This document shows positions 8,773-18,045 of a stretch of DNA of 50,668 nucleotides, piece by piece. Positions within the stretch are counted from its first letter, which is position 1. Every line of letters begins with the position of its first letter. This DNA comes from Paraburkholderia bannensis NBRC 103871 (GTDB taxonomy: Bacteria > Pseudomonadota > Gammaproteobacteria > Burkholderiales > Burkholderiaceae), in contig NZ_BAYA01000043.1 in the NCBI RefSeq assembly GCF_000685015.1, positions 1-50,668 on the forward strand, given 5' to 3'. A program made the position numbers and the translations under genes. The notes under the pieces are model-generated. The model worked only from the letters and a program-made list of their open reading frames with translations, was not told where the DNA came from and searched no databases.

Positions 8773-9621
8773 ATGGTGCCCACCCTTACGTTTCCGAGTC
8801 AGCAAGTCGGCGACTTCACGATTACCGCCATCAGCGATGGCTATCTCACGGCCAGCCTCGACTATCTTTCGAATATTGACGTCGCGCAAGCCGCCAGAAT
8901 GCAGGGCGACGCGGGGCAGAAGGAGCCCGCTGCTGTACATATCAACTGCTACGTGGTGCGCGGAGCGGGCCGCACCGTGCTTATCGACAGTGGCGCTGGT
9001 GGGATCAAGCAATGGGGCGGTCGCCTGAAGCCTAATTTATTGCTTGCCGGAATCGAACCGTCCACGATCGACACCGTGCTGCTAACACACGCCCATCCTG
9101 ACCACGTCGGGGGGCTGCTGGATGCCGCAGGACAGATGGCCTTTCCGGACGCACAACTTGTCGTTCATGAGCGAGAGATGAAGTTCTGGCAGGACGACGG
9201 CAATCTGGCGCAAGCCAGCGAACGGGCGCGCGGAAACTTCCTTATCGCGCGCCGAGTGTTCGATCGCTACAGCGACACGCTCCGTACTTTCGAAGATGGG
9301 GATGTGCTTCCGGGTATCCGGGCGATGTCACTTCCGGGGCACACCGACGGGCACACCGGCTATCTCCTCGAATCTGGCGATATGGGTCTGCTGGTTTGGG
9401 GAGATGTGGTTCACTTTCCGCACATTCAAATTGAGCGGCCGGATGTATCGATTGCGTTCGATCAGGACGCATCTTTGGCCGCGACTACACGATCCCGGCT
9501 TTTGGACCAGGTTAGTTCCGAGCGTCTTCTGATCGCCGGCATGCATTTGGGCGAAGCCGGTTTCGCGCGTATAACGCGAACGAGGGGGAAATACGGTCTG
9601 TTTTATGAGGCCGAAGCGTGA
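8773..9621 (+). CDS. MBL-fold metallohydrolase
   Basis: ATG 8773 follows CTGGAGAAGC and is preferred to the TTG at 8758. The 282-residue protein carries the metallo-beta-lactamase zinc signature THAHPDHVGG (His106, His108, Asp110, His111). VLIDSGAGG precedes it, LPGHTDGHTGYLL supplies the next histidine, and LLVWGDVVHFP supplies the bridging aspartate region. It looks like the quorum-quenching-lactonase-like or general MBL hydrolase group. There is no signal peptide, so it is cytoplasmic. It is the last gene of the 7882-9621 unit and could open a lactone or ester made upstream, which is inference. Confidence 0.88.
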   Translation: MVPTLTFPSQQVGDFTITAISDGYLTASLDYLSNIDVAQAARMQGDAGQKEPAAVHINCYVVRGAGRTVLIDSGAGGIKQWGGRLKPNLLLAGIEPSTIDTVLLTHAHPDHVGGLLDAAGQMAFPDAQLVVHEREMKFWQDDGNLAQASERARGNFLIARRVFDRYSDTLRTFEDGDVLPGIRAMSLPGHTDGHTGYLLESGDMGLLVWGDVVHFPHIQIERPDVSIAFDQDASLAATTRSRLLDQVSSERLLIAGMHLGEAGFARITRTRGKYGLFYEAEA

Positions 9622-10084
9622 GCCCTGGCGTGTCGCTGACTGTGAGGCGCTTGCCGTAGACGTTCTGCCGTCGCTTGACGAAGCACCTTGGGTGACGTCC
9701 GCCAGTCTGACTTGTCGGAACCGTGGCGTACGACTGTTGCCGAGGCTGAAGCTGCCGTTCGAAGGGCAAACCGCTGAGGTGGGCGACTGTCGCTTCCTGG
9801 CCGGCTACCGCCCGATGCACCTGAAAGTCGCCGGCCCGCCGCCTTAGCTACGCCACCCCGAGAAAAAAACGTTTCCGCGACCTCTCCACAAAGTTTCACT
9901 TTTACTTCCCTTCATCAACAAGGTCCAACTTCAGTTCCCATTGCCGGAAAGCAAAGTTGAATACATGTGCTGGTTGAACTGCCGCAGCACGGCGCACTCT
10001 ATGGGGGCGAGCGAAACAACTTCACTTCGCGGGACGCACGGCGTAACTGTTGCAGTTGCGGCCTCGTTCGCACGTCGGGGCGGT
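9622..10084 (+). other. Intergenic, possible dispersed-repeat-like segment
   Basis: No convincing gene is seen. The part around 9660-9845 is open in several frames on both strands, which in Burkholderia-type genomes often marks intergenic repeat families that get mis-called as small proteins. No second copy is visible in this window, so this is only an impression. A hairpin-like T-rich end is not evident. Confidence 0.3.
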
Positions 10085-10642
10085 TCAACGAGCAGAACGC
10101 CAGGCATCGAATGCGACCGGCTTGGCGCGGTTCGCGTGCATTACGCGGACCTTGTCCGGCGTGCCGTTGAGCGGATCGGAAGACGTGAGGATCTCGCTGT
10201 CGAAAAGCCAATCGCGGCGCGCAGCGTCGTAGCGGAACGTGATGAAGTCAGTCCAGTGTGCGCCGCATGCGACGCCGTTCTGCACCGTAAAGTAGCGCCC
10301 CTTAACTGCAAGACCGGCGTCGCCGTCGTCAAACGGATCGCATTGGCCGCCTTCGTTGGCGCGCAATACAACAGTATCGTTGCGCGCGGCGAGCCAGTAC
10401 TGCTTGCTTGCCCGTTCCTCGAAGATCAGGAGCGGGCGCGGCGACGGCGTGTCGGCGGAGTCGCCTCGCCGGTGAACGACGACGAGTATGCTGCGTCGAC
10501 CACTTTCGATTTGAGGCCCTGCTTGATACACCATCGGCTCGTAGCCCGGCGGTAACTGCAAAGCAATTTCCGCTGGAAGGCCGGCGGCGTGTGACGCTGC
10601 GGACAGCGCGAACAGAGCGAGCGGCATTAGGGAGTTTTTCAT
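10085..10642 (-). CDS. Exported hypothetical protein
   Basis: The start MKNSLMPLALFALSAASHAAG at 10642 gives a clean signal peptide with cleavage after SHA and a 185-residue precursor. The upstream extension to 10846 lacks protein-like composition. The mature protein has LPPGYEPMVYQAG, then LLIFEERASKQYWLAARNDTVVLRANEGGQCDPFDDG, and later GVACGAHWTDFITFRYD with two cysteines that could pair. The pattern suggests a periplasmic beta-rich protein, but I recognise no family. No strong ribosome binding site precedes the chosen start. It is divergent from the DUF262-HNH gene. Confidence 0.65.
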   Translation of the reverse strand: MKNSLMPLALFALSAASHAAGLPAEIALQLPPGYEPMVYQAGPQIESGRRSILVVVHRRGDSADTPSPRPLLIFEERASKQYWLAARNDTVVLRANEGGQCDPFDDGDAGLAVKGRYFTVQNGVACGAHWTDFITFRYDAARRDWLFDSEILTSSDPLNGTPDKVRVMHANRAKPVAFDAWRSAR

Positions 10643-11060
10643 CGGGAGAAGGGCTTGCGCCGTCGCATCCATAATGTCGGGAGGGCGTATTTTACTTGCT
10701 ACGAGCTGGCCACCGGCGGCGCATGGACGGCTACTGTTCGATGCGTTTCGCATGAGCCAAGGACTCATCGGCGCAGGGCGACCGGCCGAGTGCGACCCGA
10801 TTGAGTCGTCCGGACACGGCAGGCCACTGTCAGTTCCGCGTCGCACAGAAGACGGTCACTGGTAACTCCGCGCCCCTTAATCTGATCACCCTCCCCCATC
10901 GTCATTCCCGCTGCGCCTCTGACCGCTCTGGACCGGTGGTAACGTCGGTGCACTGTCCGGATGGTCCGGTCTGGGCTCTTCATGCCCGGCCGTGTTCTAC
11001 AATCGTGCCGCAGAAGGGGACGTAAACGTCATTGATCAACCAAGCACACGCGGGGAAAAC
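10643..11060 (+). other. Intergenic region between divergent genes
   Basis: This separates the exported hypothetical protein (minus) from the DUF262-HNH gene (plus) and should hold both promoters. A GTG-started extension of the nuclease frame to 10992 crosses part of it. No repeat, RNA gene or operator stood out. Confidence 0.4.
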
Positions 11061-12629
11061 ATGGCAAGCAGGAGCCGACTTGTAAATTTGGACGCAATGA
11101 TCCGCAGGGCGGACTTCGCGCTTGCAGAGGGGGACGTCCCGTCTTCTTTTGATTCACTAGCAACCGTCTCGCTGCGTGACCTTGCACCCGGCAGTTTGTT
11201 ACCTACCAGCTTGCGTAAGCCGGATTTTCAACGGGAGACGAACCACTGGACCCCTGAGCAAGTCGTCTCGCTACTGGAGTGCTTTGTCAACGGTGATCTG
11301 ATTCCCTCCGTCATCTTGTGGCGCTCCCCAACATATTTGTACGTCATCGACGGGGGCCATCGTCTCAGCGTGTTACGCGCTTGGATTGAGGACGACTACG
11401 GCGACGGCCCGTTGTCGCTTCAGTTTTTCGGCAATGCGATATCCGATGAACAGAGGAAAGCCGCCAAACTTACGCGGACGCTCGTAGCGGAGCGCATCGG
11501 CACCTGGCAGCACTTTCACCGCATGCAATCTCCAGACTTGCCCGAAGCGGACCTCCGAAAGATCAACGCGATCGTTTCGCGCGGACTCCCTGTCCAATGG
11601 GTGCAAGGCAATGCTGAAAAGGCTGAAGCCTCCTTCTTCAAGATCAACACCAACGGAACCCCGCTGGACGAAATCGAAGAACTCCTCTTGGCGAATCGTA
11701 ACAAACCCATACCCATTGCCGCACGAGCAGTGATTCGCGCGGGCATGGGCCATAAATATTGGTCACGCTTTCCCGATCCGGCGAGCGCGTCGGTCGAAAA
11801 ACTCGCACAAGATGTCCACCTCTCTCTTTTCGAGCCCGAGCTAAATGCGCCAGTCAAGACTCTCGATTTGCCGTTGGGCGGCTCGAAGGGGGTTCGTACC
11901 GCAATGCAAGTTCTCATCGAATTCATTTTGCTTGCTAACCGGAACCAACAAGGCACGCCAAAGCTTGTGAGTGATCAGGCGGACGACGTCGACGGCACCG
12001 CAACCGTGAAGGCACTCAACCGTGCCTTGGCGCTCGTCAATCGGATGACCGGGAACGACAAGGGGAGCTTGGGCTTGCATCCCGCGATCTACTTCTACGG
12101 TCCGACCGGGCGACACATGGGGCCTCTATTCATGGGCACGGCAACGTTGATCGCTTCGAAGTTAGCGAACAACGATCCCACGTTTTTCCAAAAGTTCACG
12201 CGCGTACGAGCTCATCTAGAAGCTTTGCTCATTTCGCACAAAGACCTTATTGCGACGATCTTACAAAAATCTATCAGCCGTCATCGCGTGAACGAGTATT
12301 CATCTCTGCTAGATCGGATCATCTTGGAGCTGGACAATGGCAAGGCCGTGTCGGAAGCCGACATGGTTTCGTATGCTCGGTTAGTCGGAAAGATCATCGT
12401 TGGAGATAAAGTGACTGGCAGCAAAGCGTTCAACGACGATACTAAAAGTGCAGCGTTCATCAAATCCGCGCTGCAGTCCGCGATTAAATGTCCCATCTGC
12501 GGCGGGTACCTTGATCCGAACAAGTCCGTTTCGTACGACCACACCGTGCCGGCAAGAGACGGTGGAGTCGGCACATTGGAGAACTGTCAACTAACTCATC
12601 CCTACTGCAATCAATCAGTAAAGCATTGA
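11061..12629 (+). CDS. DUF262-HNH protein, candidate restriction or defence nuclease
   Basis: ATG 11061 follows GCGGGGAAAAC and gives MASRSRLVNLDAMI; a GTG at 10992 would add 23 residues. The N-terminal half is a DUF262/ParB-like domain: FQRETNHWTPEQVVSLLECF, then VIDGGHRLSVLRAW, the DGxHR-type motif used for nucleotide hydrolysis or binding. A helical middle follows. The last about 45 residues form an HNH zinc-finger nuclease with CPICGG, SYDHTVPARDGG and ENCQLTHPYCNQSV. DUF262 is the GmrS-like half of type IV modification-dependent restriction enzymes such as GmrSD, so an anti-phage role is plausible. No methylase or partner gene is adjacent. Confidence 0.8.
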   Translation: MASRSRLVNLDAMIRRADFALAEGDVPSSFDSLATVSLRDLAPGSLLPTSLRKPDFQRETNHWTPEQVVSLLECFVNGDLIPSVILWRSPTYLYVIDGGHRLSVLRAWIEDDYGDGPLSLQFFGNAISDEQRKAAKLTRTLVAERIGTWQHFHRMQSPDLPEADLRKINAIVSRGLPVQWVQGNAEKAEASFFKINTNGTPLDEIEELLLANRNKPIPIAARAVIRAGMGHKYWSRFPDPASASVEKLAQDVHLSLFEPELNAPVKTLDLPLGGSKGVRTAMQVLIEFILLANRNQQGTPKLVSDQADDVDGTATVKALNRALALVNRMTGNDKGSLGLHPAIYFYGPTGRHMGPLFMGTATLIASKLANNDPTFFQKFTRVRAHLEALLISHKDLIATILQKSISRHRVNEYSSLLDRIILELDNGKAVSEADMVSYARLVGKIIVGDKVTGSKAFNDDTKSAAFIKSALQSAIKCPICGGYLDPNKSVSYDHTVPARDGGVGTLENCQLTHPYCNQSVKH

Positions 12630-12720
12630 TTGCGACCGTCTCATCTTGGCCTGTTAGCCGGCGGCCGAATTTTTCCTCTGGCCGGCCGCAACTGGCCGGC
12701 AGCGGTAGTCCATCTTCGGA

Positions 12721-15700
12721 TCAGCAGAAATTGCGACTGACGGTGGGAAGCTCGCCCAGCAGGCTGCTGACATCAACGAGCCGGTTTGCGACCAGATGGC
12801 GAACCTCACCTTGCCGCTGCCAGACACCGTATACCGCGAGCAGCGAAGCGCCGAGCGCCTCGCGGCGGAATTTTTCAAGTACGGACTGCCAGACAATGAC
12901 GTTCACCTGGCCACCCTCGTCCTCGAGCGTCATGAACATCACGCCGTTTGCGGTGCCGGGGCGCTGCCGAACCGTGACGATCCCGCACGCGCGCGCGAGC
13001 TGGCCATTCCGGTAGCGTAGCAGCACGTCTGACGGCATGAGCTTCATCGTGGCCAGCCGTGGCCGAAGCAGGGCGAGTGGATGGCGCCCGAGCGTGAGGC
13101 CTGTCATCCGGTAATCGCTGACGATCTCCTGGCCTTCCGTCATCGGCGCCAGCGCAGGCGTCTCGTCGTCGTCCGTCGCGCCGCGCAGGAGGTCGCGATC
13201 AGGCGCGGCCGCAACGGCCTGCCAGAGAGCGGCGCGGCGGTCTCCGGCGAGTGACCGAAGGGCGTTTGCTGCCGCGAGGACTTCGAGGTCGCGCCGATCG
13301 AGCTGGGCGCGTCGCGCAAGATCGGATACGTCGAGGAAAGGCCGCACGGCGCGCGCCATCTCGATGCGCGCGGCCGCTTCCGCTTTCATGCCGCGCACCA
13401 GCGACATGCCGAGCCGCAAAGGATCGTGAGTCGTCGGGCCTTCGATGGCTGAATCCCAGTTGCTCACCGTCACGTCGACAGGCAGTACGACTACACCATG
13501 CCGCTTCGCATCCTGCACGAGCTGCGAGGGCGAATAGAAGCCCATCGGCTGGCTGTTCAGCAGGCTGCATGCGAACACGGTCGGCTCGTGGCATTTGAGC
13601 CACGCGCTCGCGTAGACCATGAGCGCGAAACTCGCTGCGTGGCTTTCCGGAAAGCCATATTCGCCGAAGCCCTGGATCTGCGCGAAGATCTGTTCGGCGA
13701 ATTCACGATCGTAGCCACGGGCAAGCATTCCATTCACGATGCGGTCGTAGTAGACGCCCAGGCCGCCCTTGCGCCGCCATGCAGCCATCGCGCGCCGCAG
13801 CTGGTCCGCCTCGCCAGCGGAGAAGCCGGCCGCAAGCATGGCCACCTGCATAACCTGCTCCTGAAAGATCGGAACGCCCAGCGTACGCGCGAGCGCCTGT
13901 TCCATCTGCGCACTCGGGAAGGTGACCGGCTCGATACCCTGCCGGCGGCGCAGGTAGGGATGCACCATACCGCCCTGTACCGGGCCGGGACGCACGATCG
14001 CCACTTCGATAACGAGGTCGTAAAAGCATCGCGGCTGAAGGCGCGGGAGCATACTCATCTGGGCCCGCGATTCGATCTGGAACACGCCCACGGTGTCGGC
14101 GCGGCAGATCATCTCGTAGGTCGCCGGATCCTCCGCCGGAATATCCTGGAGCTCGAATACCTCGCCACGCTTGTCCGAGATGAGGTCGAGTGCGCGGCGC
14201 ACCGCCGACAGCATACCGAGCGCGAGCACGTCGATCTTCAGCAGCCCAAGCGCCTCGATGTCGTCCTTGTCCCACTGGATGATCGAGCGATCCGCCATCG
14301 CGGCATTTTCGATGGGCACGAGACGCGAGAGCTTTCCGCGACTGATGACGAAGCCGCCACTGTGCTGGGAGAGATGCCGTGGGAAGCCGAGGAGGAGGGC
14401 GGCAAAATTCGCCCACTGCACAATTATCGGTGCCTGCGGGTCGAGCCCCGCCTCCCGGAAGCGTTCAAGCAGATCGTCGCGCGAATCGAACCACTGATGT
14501 GCTTTCGCGACGCGGTCAACGATCGCTGGATCGACGCCGAGCGCCTTGCCGGATTCCCGAAGCGCGCTGCGAGGCCGATACGTCGTCACCGCAGCCGTCA
14601 GTGCGGCCCGGTCGCGACCATACTTGCGATAGATGTATTGCACCACCTCCTCGCGCCGCTGGTGCTCGAAGTCGACGTCGATGTCTGGTGGCTCGCCGCG
14701 CTCCCTGCTGATGAAGCGCTCGAAGAGCATAGAGGAGCGCGCCGGATCGACCTCGGTCACGCCAAGTGCGTAACAGACGGCAGAGTTTGCCGCCGACCCG
14801 CGCCCCTGGCACAGGATCCCTTCGTTGCGCGCGAAGCGCACAATATCGTAGACGGTCAGGAAGTATGGCTCGTACTTCAGGTCGGATATGAGCGCGAGTT
14901 CGTGCTCGATCTGTGCCTGGACTTTGTGGGGAATGCCCGAGGGCCACCTGCGGTGCGCGCCAATGTACGTCTCCTGCCGTAGATACGCCTCGGGCGTAAA
15001 TCCCTGCGGCACCAGTTCGTCGGGATACTCGTAACGCAGCTCGTCGAGCGAAAACGTGCAACGCCGCGCGATCGCCACGCTTTCGGCAAGCGCACCAGCG
15101 GGATACAAATTAGCGAGCCTTAGCCGGGAACGCAGATGCTGCTCAGCGTTTGGCGCGAGATCGTAGCCACAGTCGGCAACCGCACGGCCCAGGCGTATCG
15201 CAGTCAGCACGTCTTGCAAGGGCTTGCGAGAGCGCACGTGCATGACCGGCGCGCCGGTGGCCACCACTGGCACGCCGTGGCGCGCAGCTGCCTGCTCGAT
15301 CACGCCACGATGGATGTCGTCCATCGCGCGAGCGTGCAGCGTCAGCGCGACGCGCGCGCGCTCGCCAAAGGTCGAGGCCATCCATTCGACCTGCGCATCG
15401 GTGCGCGCTTCATCAGCAGGGTACTCCGGGCTGAGAATCACGATGCACCCCGGCAATGCTCGCAGGTGCGCCTGTTCAGGATCGGGATGATCGAGGTCGC
15501 GCGTCGCAAGGCGATATGTGCCCTTGTCGGCCCTCATGCGCGCGAGCGTGATCAGCTCGCTGAGATTGCCGTAGCCTTCGCGCGTGGTCGCGAGCGCGGT
15601 AAAGCGCAGAGCCTGGGCCCCATCGGCATTCGTCAGTCCGAACTCACTGCCAACGATCAGCGGGATGCCCGCTTTTTTCGCCTCGACGTGCGCGCGCACA

Positions 15701-15870
15701 ACGCCAGCGAGTGAGCACTCGTCGGTAATCGCAATCGCCGTGTAGCCGAGCTGCGCCGCGCGCGCGGCCAGATCGTCTGCGTGCGATGCGCCGCGAAGAA
15801 AAGAGAAGTTCGAGACGCACTGCAATTCCGCGTAGGCGGGCAGTGCACCGAATGCATCGGGCGTTGCCAT
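12721..15870 (-). CDS. dnaE2: Error-prone DNA polymerase III alpha subunit DnaE2 (ImuC)
   Basis: The 1049-residue protein has the N-terminal PHP domain (ELQCVSNFSFLRGASHADDL, AITDECSLAGVVRAH), then the C-family polymerase core. The core includes GRGSAANSAVCYALGVTEVDP and RGEPPDIDVDFEHQRREEVV with the catalytic aspartates. FVISRGKLSRLVP, VGVFQIESRAQMSMLPRL and QGFGEYGFPESHAASFAL follow, then a C-terminal OB fold. It performs mutagenic translesion synthesis with ImuA and ImuB after DNA damage. Only three bases separate it from imuB. It ends convergently with the DUF262-HNH gene. Confidence 0.96.
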   Translation of the reverse strand: MATPDAFGALPAYAELQCVSNFSFLRGASHADDLAARAAQLGYTAIAITDECSLAGVVRAHVEAKKAGIPLIVGSEFGLTNADGAQALRFTALATTREGYGNLSELITLARMRADKGTYRLATRDLDHPDPEQAHLRALPGCIVILSPEYPADEARTDAQVEWMASTFGERARVALTLHARAMDDIHRGVIEQAAARHGVPVVATGAPVMHVRSRKPLQDVLTAIRLGRAVADCGYDLAPNAEQHLRSRLRLANLYPAGALAESVAIARRCTFSLDELRYEYPDELVPQGFTPEAYLRQETYIGAHRRWPSGIPHKVQAQIEHELALISDLKYEPYFLTVYDIVRFARNEGILCQGRGSAANSAVCYALGVTEVDPARSSMLFERFISRERGEPPDIDVDFEHQRREEVVQYIYRKYGRDRAALTAAVTTYRPRSALRESGKALGVDPAIVDRVAKAHQWFDSRDDLLERFREAGLDPQAPIIVQWANFAALLLGFPRHLSQHSGGFVISRGKLSRLVPIENAAMADRSIIQWDKDDIEALGLLKIDVLALGMLSAVRRALDLISDKRGEVFELQDIPAEDPATYEMICRADTVGVFQIESRAQMSMLPRLQPRCFYDLVIEVAIVRPGPVQGGMVHPYLRRRQGIEPVTFPSAQMEQALARTLGVPIFQEQVMQVAMLAAGFSAGEADQLRRAMAAWRRKGGLGVYYDRIVNGMLARGYDREFAEQIFAQIQGFGEYGFPESHAASFALMVYASAWLKCHEPTVFACSLLNSQPMGFYSPSQLVQDAKRHGVVVLPVDVTVSNWDSAIEGPTTHDPLRLGMSLVRGMKAEAAARIEMARAVRPFLDVSDLARRAQLDRRDLEVLAAANALRSLAGDRRAALWQAVAAAPDRDLLRGATDDDETPALAPMTEGQEIVSDYRMTGLTLGRHPLALLRPRLATMKLMPSDVLLRYRNGQLARACGIVTVRQRPGTANGVMFMTLEDEGGQVNVIVWQSVLEKFRREALGASLLAVYGVWQRQGEVRHLVANRLVDVSSLLGELPTVSRNFC

Positions 15871-15873
15871 GAC

Positions 15874-17349
15874 CTATCCAAAGAGGCCATGCAGAAACCA
15901 TCGCGGCTCGCGTTCGTCGCGACTGCCGACGCGCTCGCGATATATCCAGTAGTGCAGATTATTTTCAGATTCGGCCACGAAGTAGTCTCGCGTGACGGTT
16001 TCTCCATCCTGCCAGCCGCATTCGATCCGCTCGCCCGGCGACACCATACGCAAAGGGGTGCCATAAAAGGGACGGTGACCGCGCATGATCAGCTGGATCG
16101 GGGCATCGAGCAGCCAGGCGGGTCGCGGCAGGTCGCGAGGCAGCGGCGTTCGTTCGCGCGATACTTCGCTCGAAGTCGGTATCCAGCGGGCCGCTTTCTC
16201 CGGGCGATGATCCGCAAGGGGACTGGCGCGCAGCACATTCTCCGCACCCAGGCGCGCGACGAGCAGTTCCATTAGCCGCGCGTGATCCTGAGGCGTCCCG
16301 CCGGGTTCTGGAAACAACGAATCGCTGGGGGCGTCGGCGGGGCGCACGTCCCGCGCCTCCAGACGCATGGCGATGACGGGTGCTGTGAGCTCGATCCGCG
16401 CGAGTCGCTCTTTCAGCAGGCGCACGAGATGTTCTTCATGCCATGTCGGCTCGCCCAACGCAATCTCGACTTCGGTCGGTTCGATTGCGCAGCGTCCGCG
16501 CTCATGTTCGAGGAAGAGGGCGAAGCGGGCCACCGCAAGTTGGCGCGCAGCGAGCCACCCCGTCATCTGGAGCGTCATCCGGCGCGCAGCGAAGAGCGTG
16601 GCCTCGACGTGCTCAATCCTGTCCGGCAACTCGATGCGCGCCTCGAATGTTGGCGGCATCTCCAGCCAGTCGTGAACCTCCGGCGCGGCGCCCACGGCTC
16701 GATCGATTGTGTCGAGCAGTGCTGTGCCACAGCGCTTTTTAAGACCTGCGCGCGGCAAACGCATGACGTCCGCCAGGGTGGTGCAGCCGAGGCCATCAAA
16801 CCACTCCGCGTATCGGCGCGCCGCGGGAACTACGGTCACTGGCACGCGTGCCAGTGCGCGGGCCTGGCTGCGCTCGCCCAGCGCTACGCCACCGCCGGTG
16901 CGCGCGAGCAGCCACGCCGCCTCGGCCGTTGTTGCAATTGACGTGACGCACGTCACGCCAAACCCGGCGATCGCGCGACGCATCTGCTGGCGCAGTGCGC
17001 GCAGGCCACCGAACAGTCGTACGCTTGCTGTCACGTCGGCCAGCACGACGTGTTCATCTGCCATCACGACGCTGGGCGTGAACTGAAGCAGCGCGAATGC
17101 CGCACCCTGCAGGGTCTCCTGTTCTCTTGCGAGATCCCGTTCACGAATGTCTGCGTGCGGCGCGAGCGTCAGCACGCCACCGCGCCGCATCCCGGTGACG
17201 ATGCCCTGCGCAACGGCATTCGCATCCATGGCCAGTACGCAGCCTTTATCGAGCACCACGACGCCATCCTCAGACACCGGCATGTGCCAGGTCGGGCAAA
17301 AACTCTCGATGGGCAGGCGCGGCAGATGTACGCCGATCCAGTGGTGCAT
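15874..17349 (-). CDS. imuB: ImuB, inactive Y-family polymerase-like mutagenesis protein
   Basis: The 491-residue protein begins MHHWIGVHLPRLPIESF, the typical ImuB start. It follows the Y-family layout (PSVVMADEHVVLADVTASVRLFGG, then LARTGGGVALGERSQARALARVPV and a helix-hairpin-helix region), but ImuB lacks the catalytic acids of true Y-family polymerases. It serves as the hub linking DnaE2 and the beta clamp. The C-terminal part ends in the ESENNLHYWIYRER region seen in the family. It overlaps the end of imuA by 80 bases. Confidence 0.93.
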   Translation of the reverse strand: MHHWIGVHLPRLPIESFCPTWHMPVSEDGVVVLDKGCVLAMDANAVAQGIVTGMRRGGVLTLAPHADIRERDLAREQETLQGAAFALLQFTPSVVMADEHVVLADVTASVRLFGGLRALRQQMRRAIAGFGVTCVTSIATTAEAAWLLARTGGGVALGERSQARALARVPVTVVPAARRYAEWFDGLGCTTLADVMRLPRAGLKKRCGTALLDTIDRAVGAAPEVHDWLEMPPTFEARIELPDRIEHVEATLFAARRMTLQMTGWLAARQLAVARFALFLEHERGRCAIEPTEVEIALGEPTWHEEHLVRLLKERLARIELTAPVIAMRLEARDVRPADAPSDSLFPEPGGTPQDHARLMELLVARLGAENVLRASPLADHRPEKAARWIPTSSEVSRERTPLPRDLPRPAWLLDAPIQLIMRGHRPFYGTPLRMVSPGERIECGWQDGETVTRDYFVAESENNLHYWIYRERVGSRDEREPRWFLHGLFG

Positions 17350-17989
17350 GGCGATTCAGGAGAACAGGTGACGGTGATAACGGAACAAAAACCGGGCTGT
17401 CGAGATGTGGTCCGCGACGCTTGATGAAGGAGGCATTGATACCGCCAGGCGCGGGTTCAAGCGCCAACCTCAACGGTGCGGGGGATGTGGAAACCAAAGC
17501 AGCCATCGGCCGGAACAGAAACATCAGTGTTTCGGCTCGCTGTGCTGCCAGATGCAGGCGGCGCAGCGCATCCGCGCGCACTTGCAACTGCCAGAGCAGC
17601 AACGCGCCAGCCGTTCCAGTCCGCAGGATCTGCTCAGTTGCCCAGAGTGCGTCGGCAGTTGACGCTGGGTTGAGTACACACAGGTTGGTTGTGTCGAGTC
17701 CCCACCACGTGAACGCAGCGGTCTGAAGGCGGTGAGGGGGGTGGACCATAAACACGGGGCGCTGCGAGACGCCCTTTAGTGCCGGTCGCAGCAAACGAAG
17801 CTCGCCGCAGCCTGGCTGCGGCAGCATGAATTCCGTCAAAGAGCCCGCTGGCCATCCTTGTCCGGGCAATTCCGCATCCAGAGCGTCAAAACCGCTCCGA
17901 ACCGTGCGATGCCCGGCAGAACCAAGCTGCGACGCCCGCCACAAGTCGGGATGGATGGTTTCTGGACGAACTAGGGGCTGCGCTGCCAT
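17270..17989 (-). CDS. imuA: ImuA, translesion-synthesis accessory protein
   Basis: The 239-residue protein starts MAAQPLVRPETIHPDLWRAS and has the RecA/SulA-like fold of ImuA: TGFDALDAELPGQGWPAGSLTE-like sequence, then FMVHPPHRLQTAAFTWWGLD and ALLLWQLQVRADALRRLHLAAQ. The order imuA-imuB-dnaE2 is the classical SOS mutagenesis cassette. ATG 17989 lies 13 bases from a LexA box at 18003-18018, so it is the first gene of a LexA-repressed operon. The last 26 codons overlap the start of imuB. Confidence 0.93.
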   Translation of the reverse strand: MAAQPLVRPETIHPDLWRASQLGSAGHRTVRSGFDALDAELPGQGWPAGSLTEFMLPQPGCGELRLLRPALKGVSQRPVFMVHPPHRLQTAAFTWWGLDTTNLCVLNPASTADALWATEQILRTGTAGALLLWQLQVRADALRRLHLAAQRAETLMFLFRPMAALVSTSPAPLRLALEPAPGGINASFIKRRGPHLDSPVFVPLSPSPVLLNRHAPLDRRTSAAPAHREFLPDLAHAGV

Positions 17990-18002
17990 CGTGGCCTCTA
18001 TA

Positions 18003-18018
18003 CTGTATATTTATACAG
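18003..18018 (-). promoter_or_regulatory. LexA (SOS) box of imuA-imuB-dnaE2
   Basis: CTGTATATTTATACAG keeps both CTGT/ACAG ends and the alternating TA core of the LexA consensus (one central base off the perfect palindrome), and is flanked by TA on both sides. It overlaps the -10 hexamer of the predicted promoter. LexA binding should therefore block RNA polymerase until DNA damage triggers LexA cleavage. Confidence 0.93.
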
Positions 18019-18045
18019 TATATTCCGATGATGGGTCTTCTGCAA
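18017..18045 (-). promoter_or_regulatory. Sigma-70 type promoter of the imu operon
   Basis: On the minus strand TTGCAG (18045-18040) and TATACT (18022-18017) are separated by 17 bases. The -10 hexamer overlaps the LexA box. This is a by-eye promoter call supported by the operator position. Confidence 0.65.

Noticed and set aside
9605..9847. 80-codon frame after the MBL gene
   Set aside because: It has no family likeness, and several frames are open together, which suits a non-coding repeat better.
13498..14982. 494-codon plus-strand open frame
   Set aside because: It is antisense to the dnaE2 core and has the arginine/histidine-rich composition of a high-GC shadow frame.
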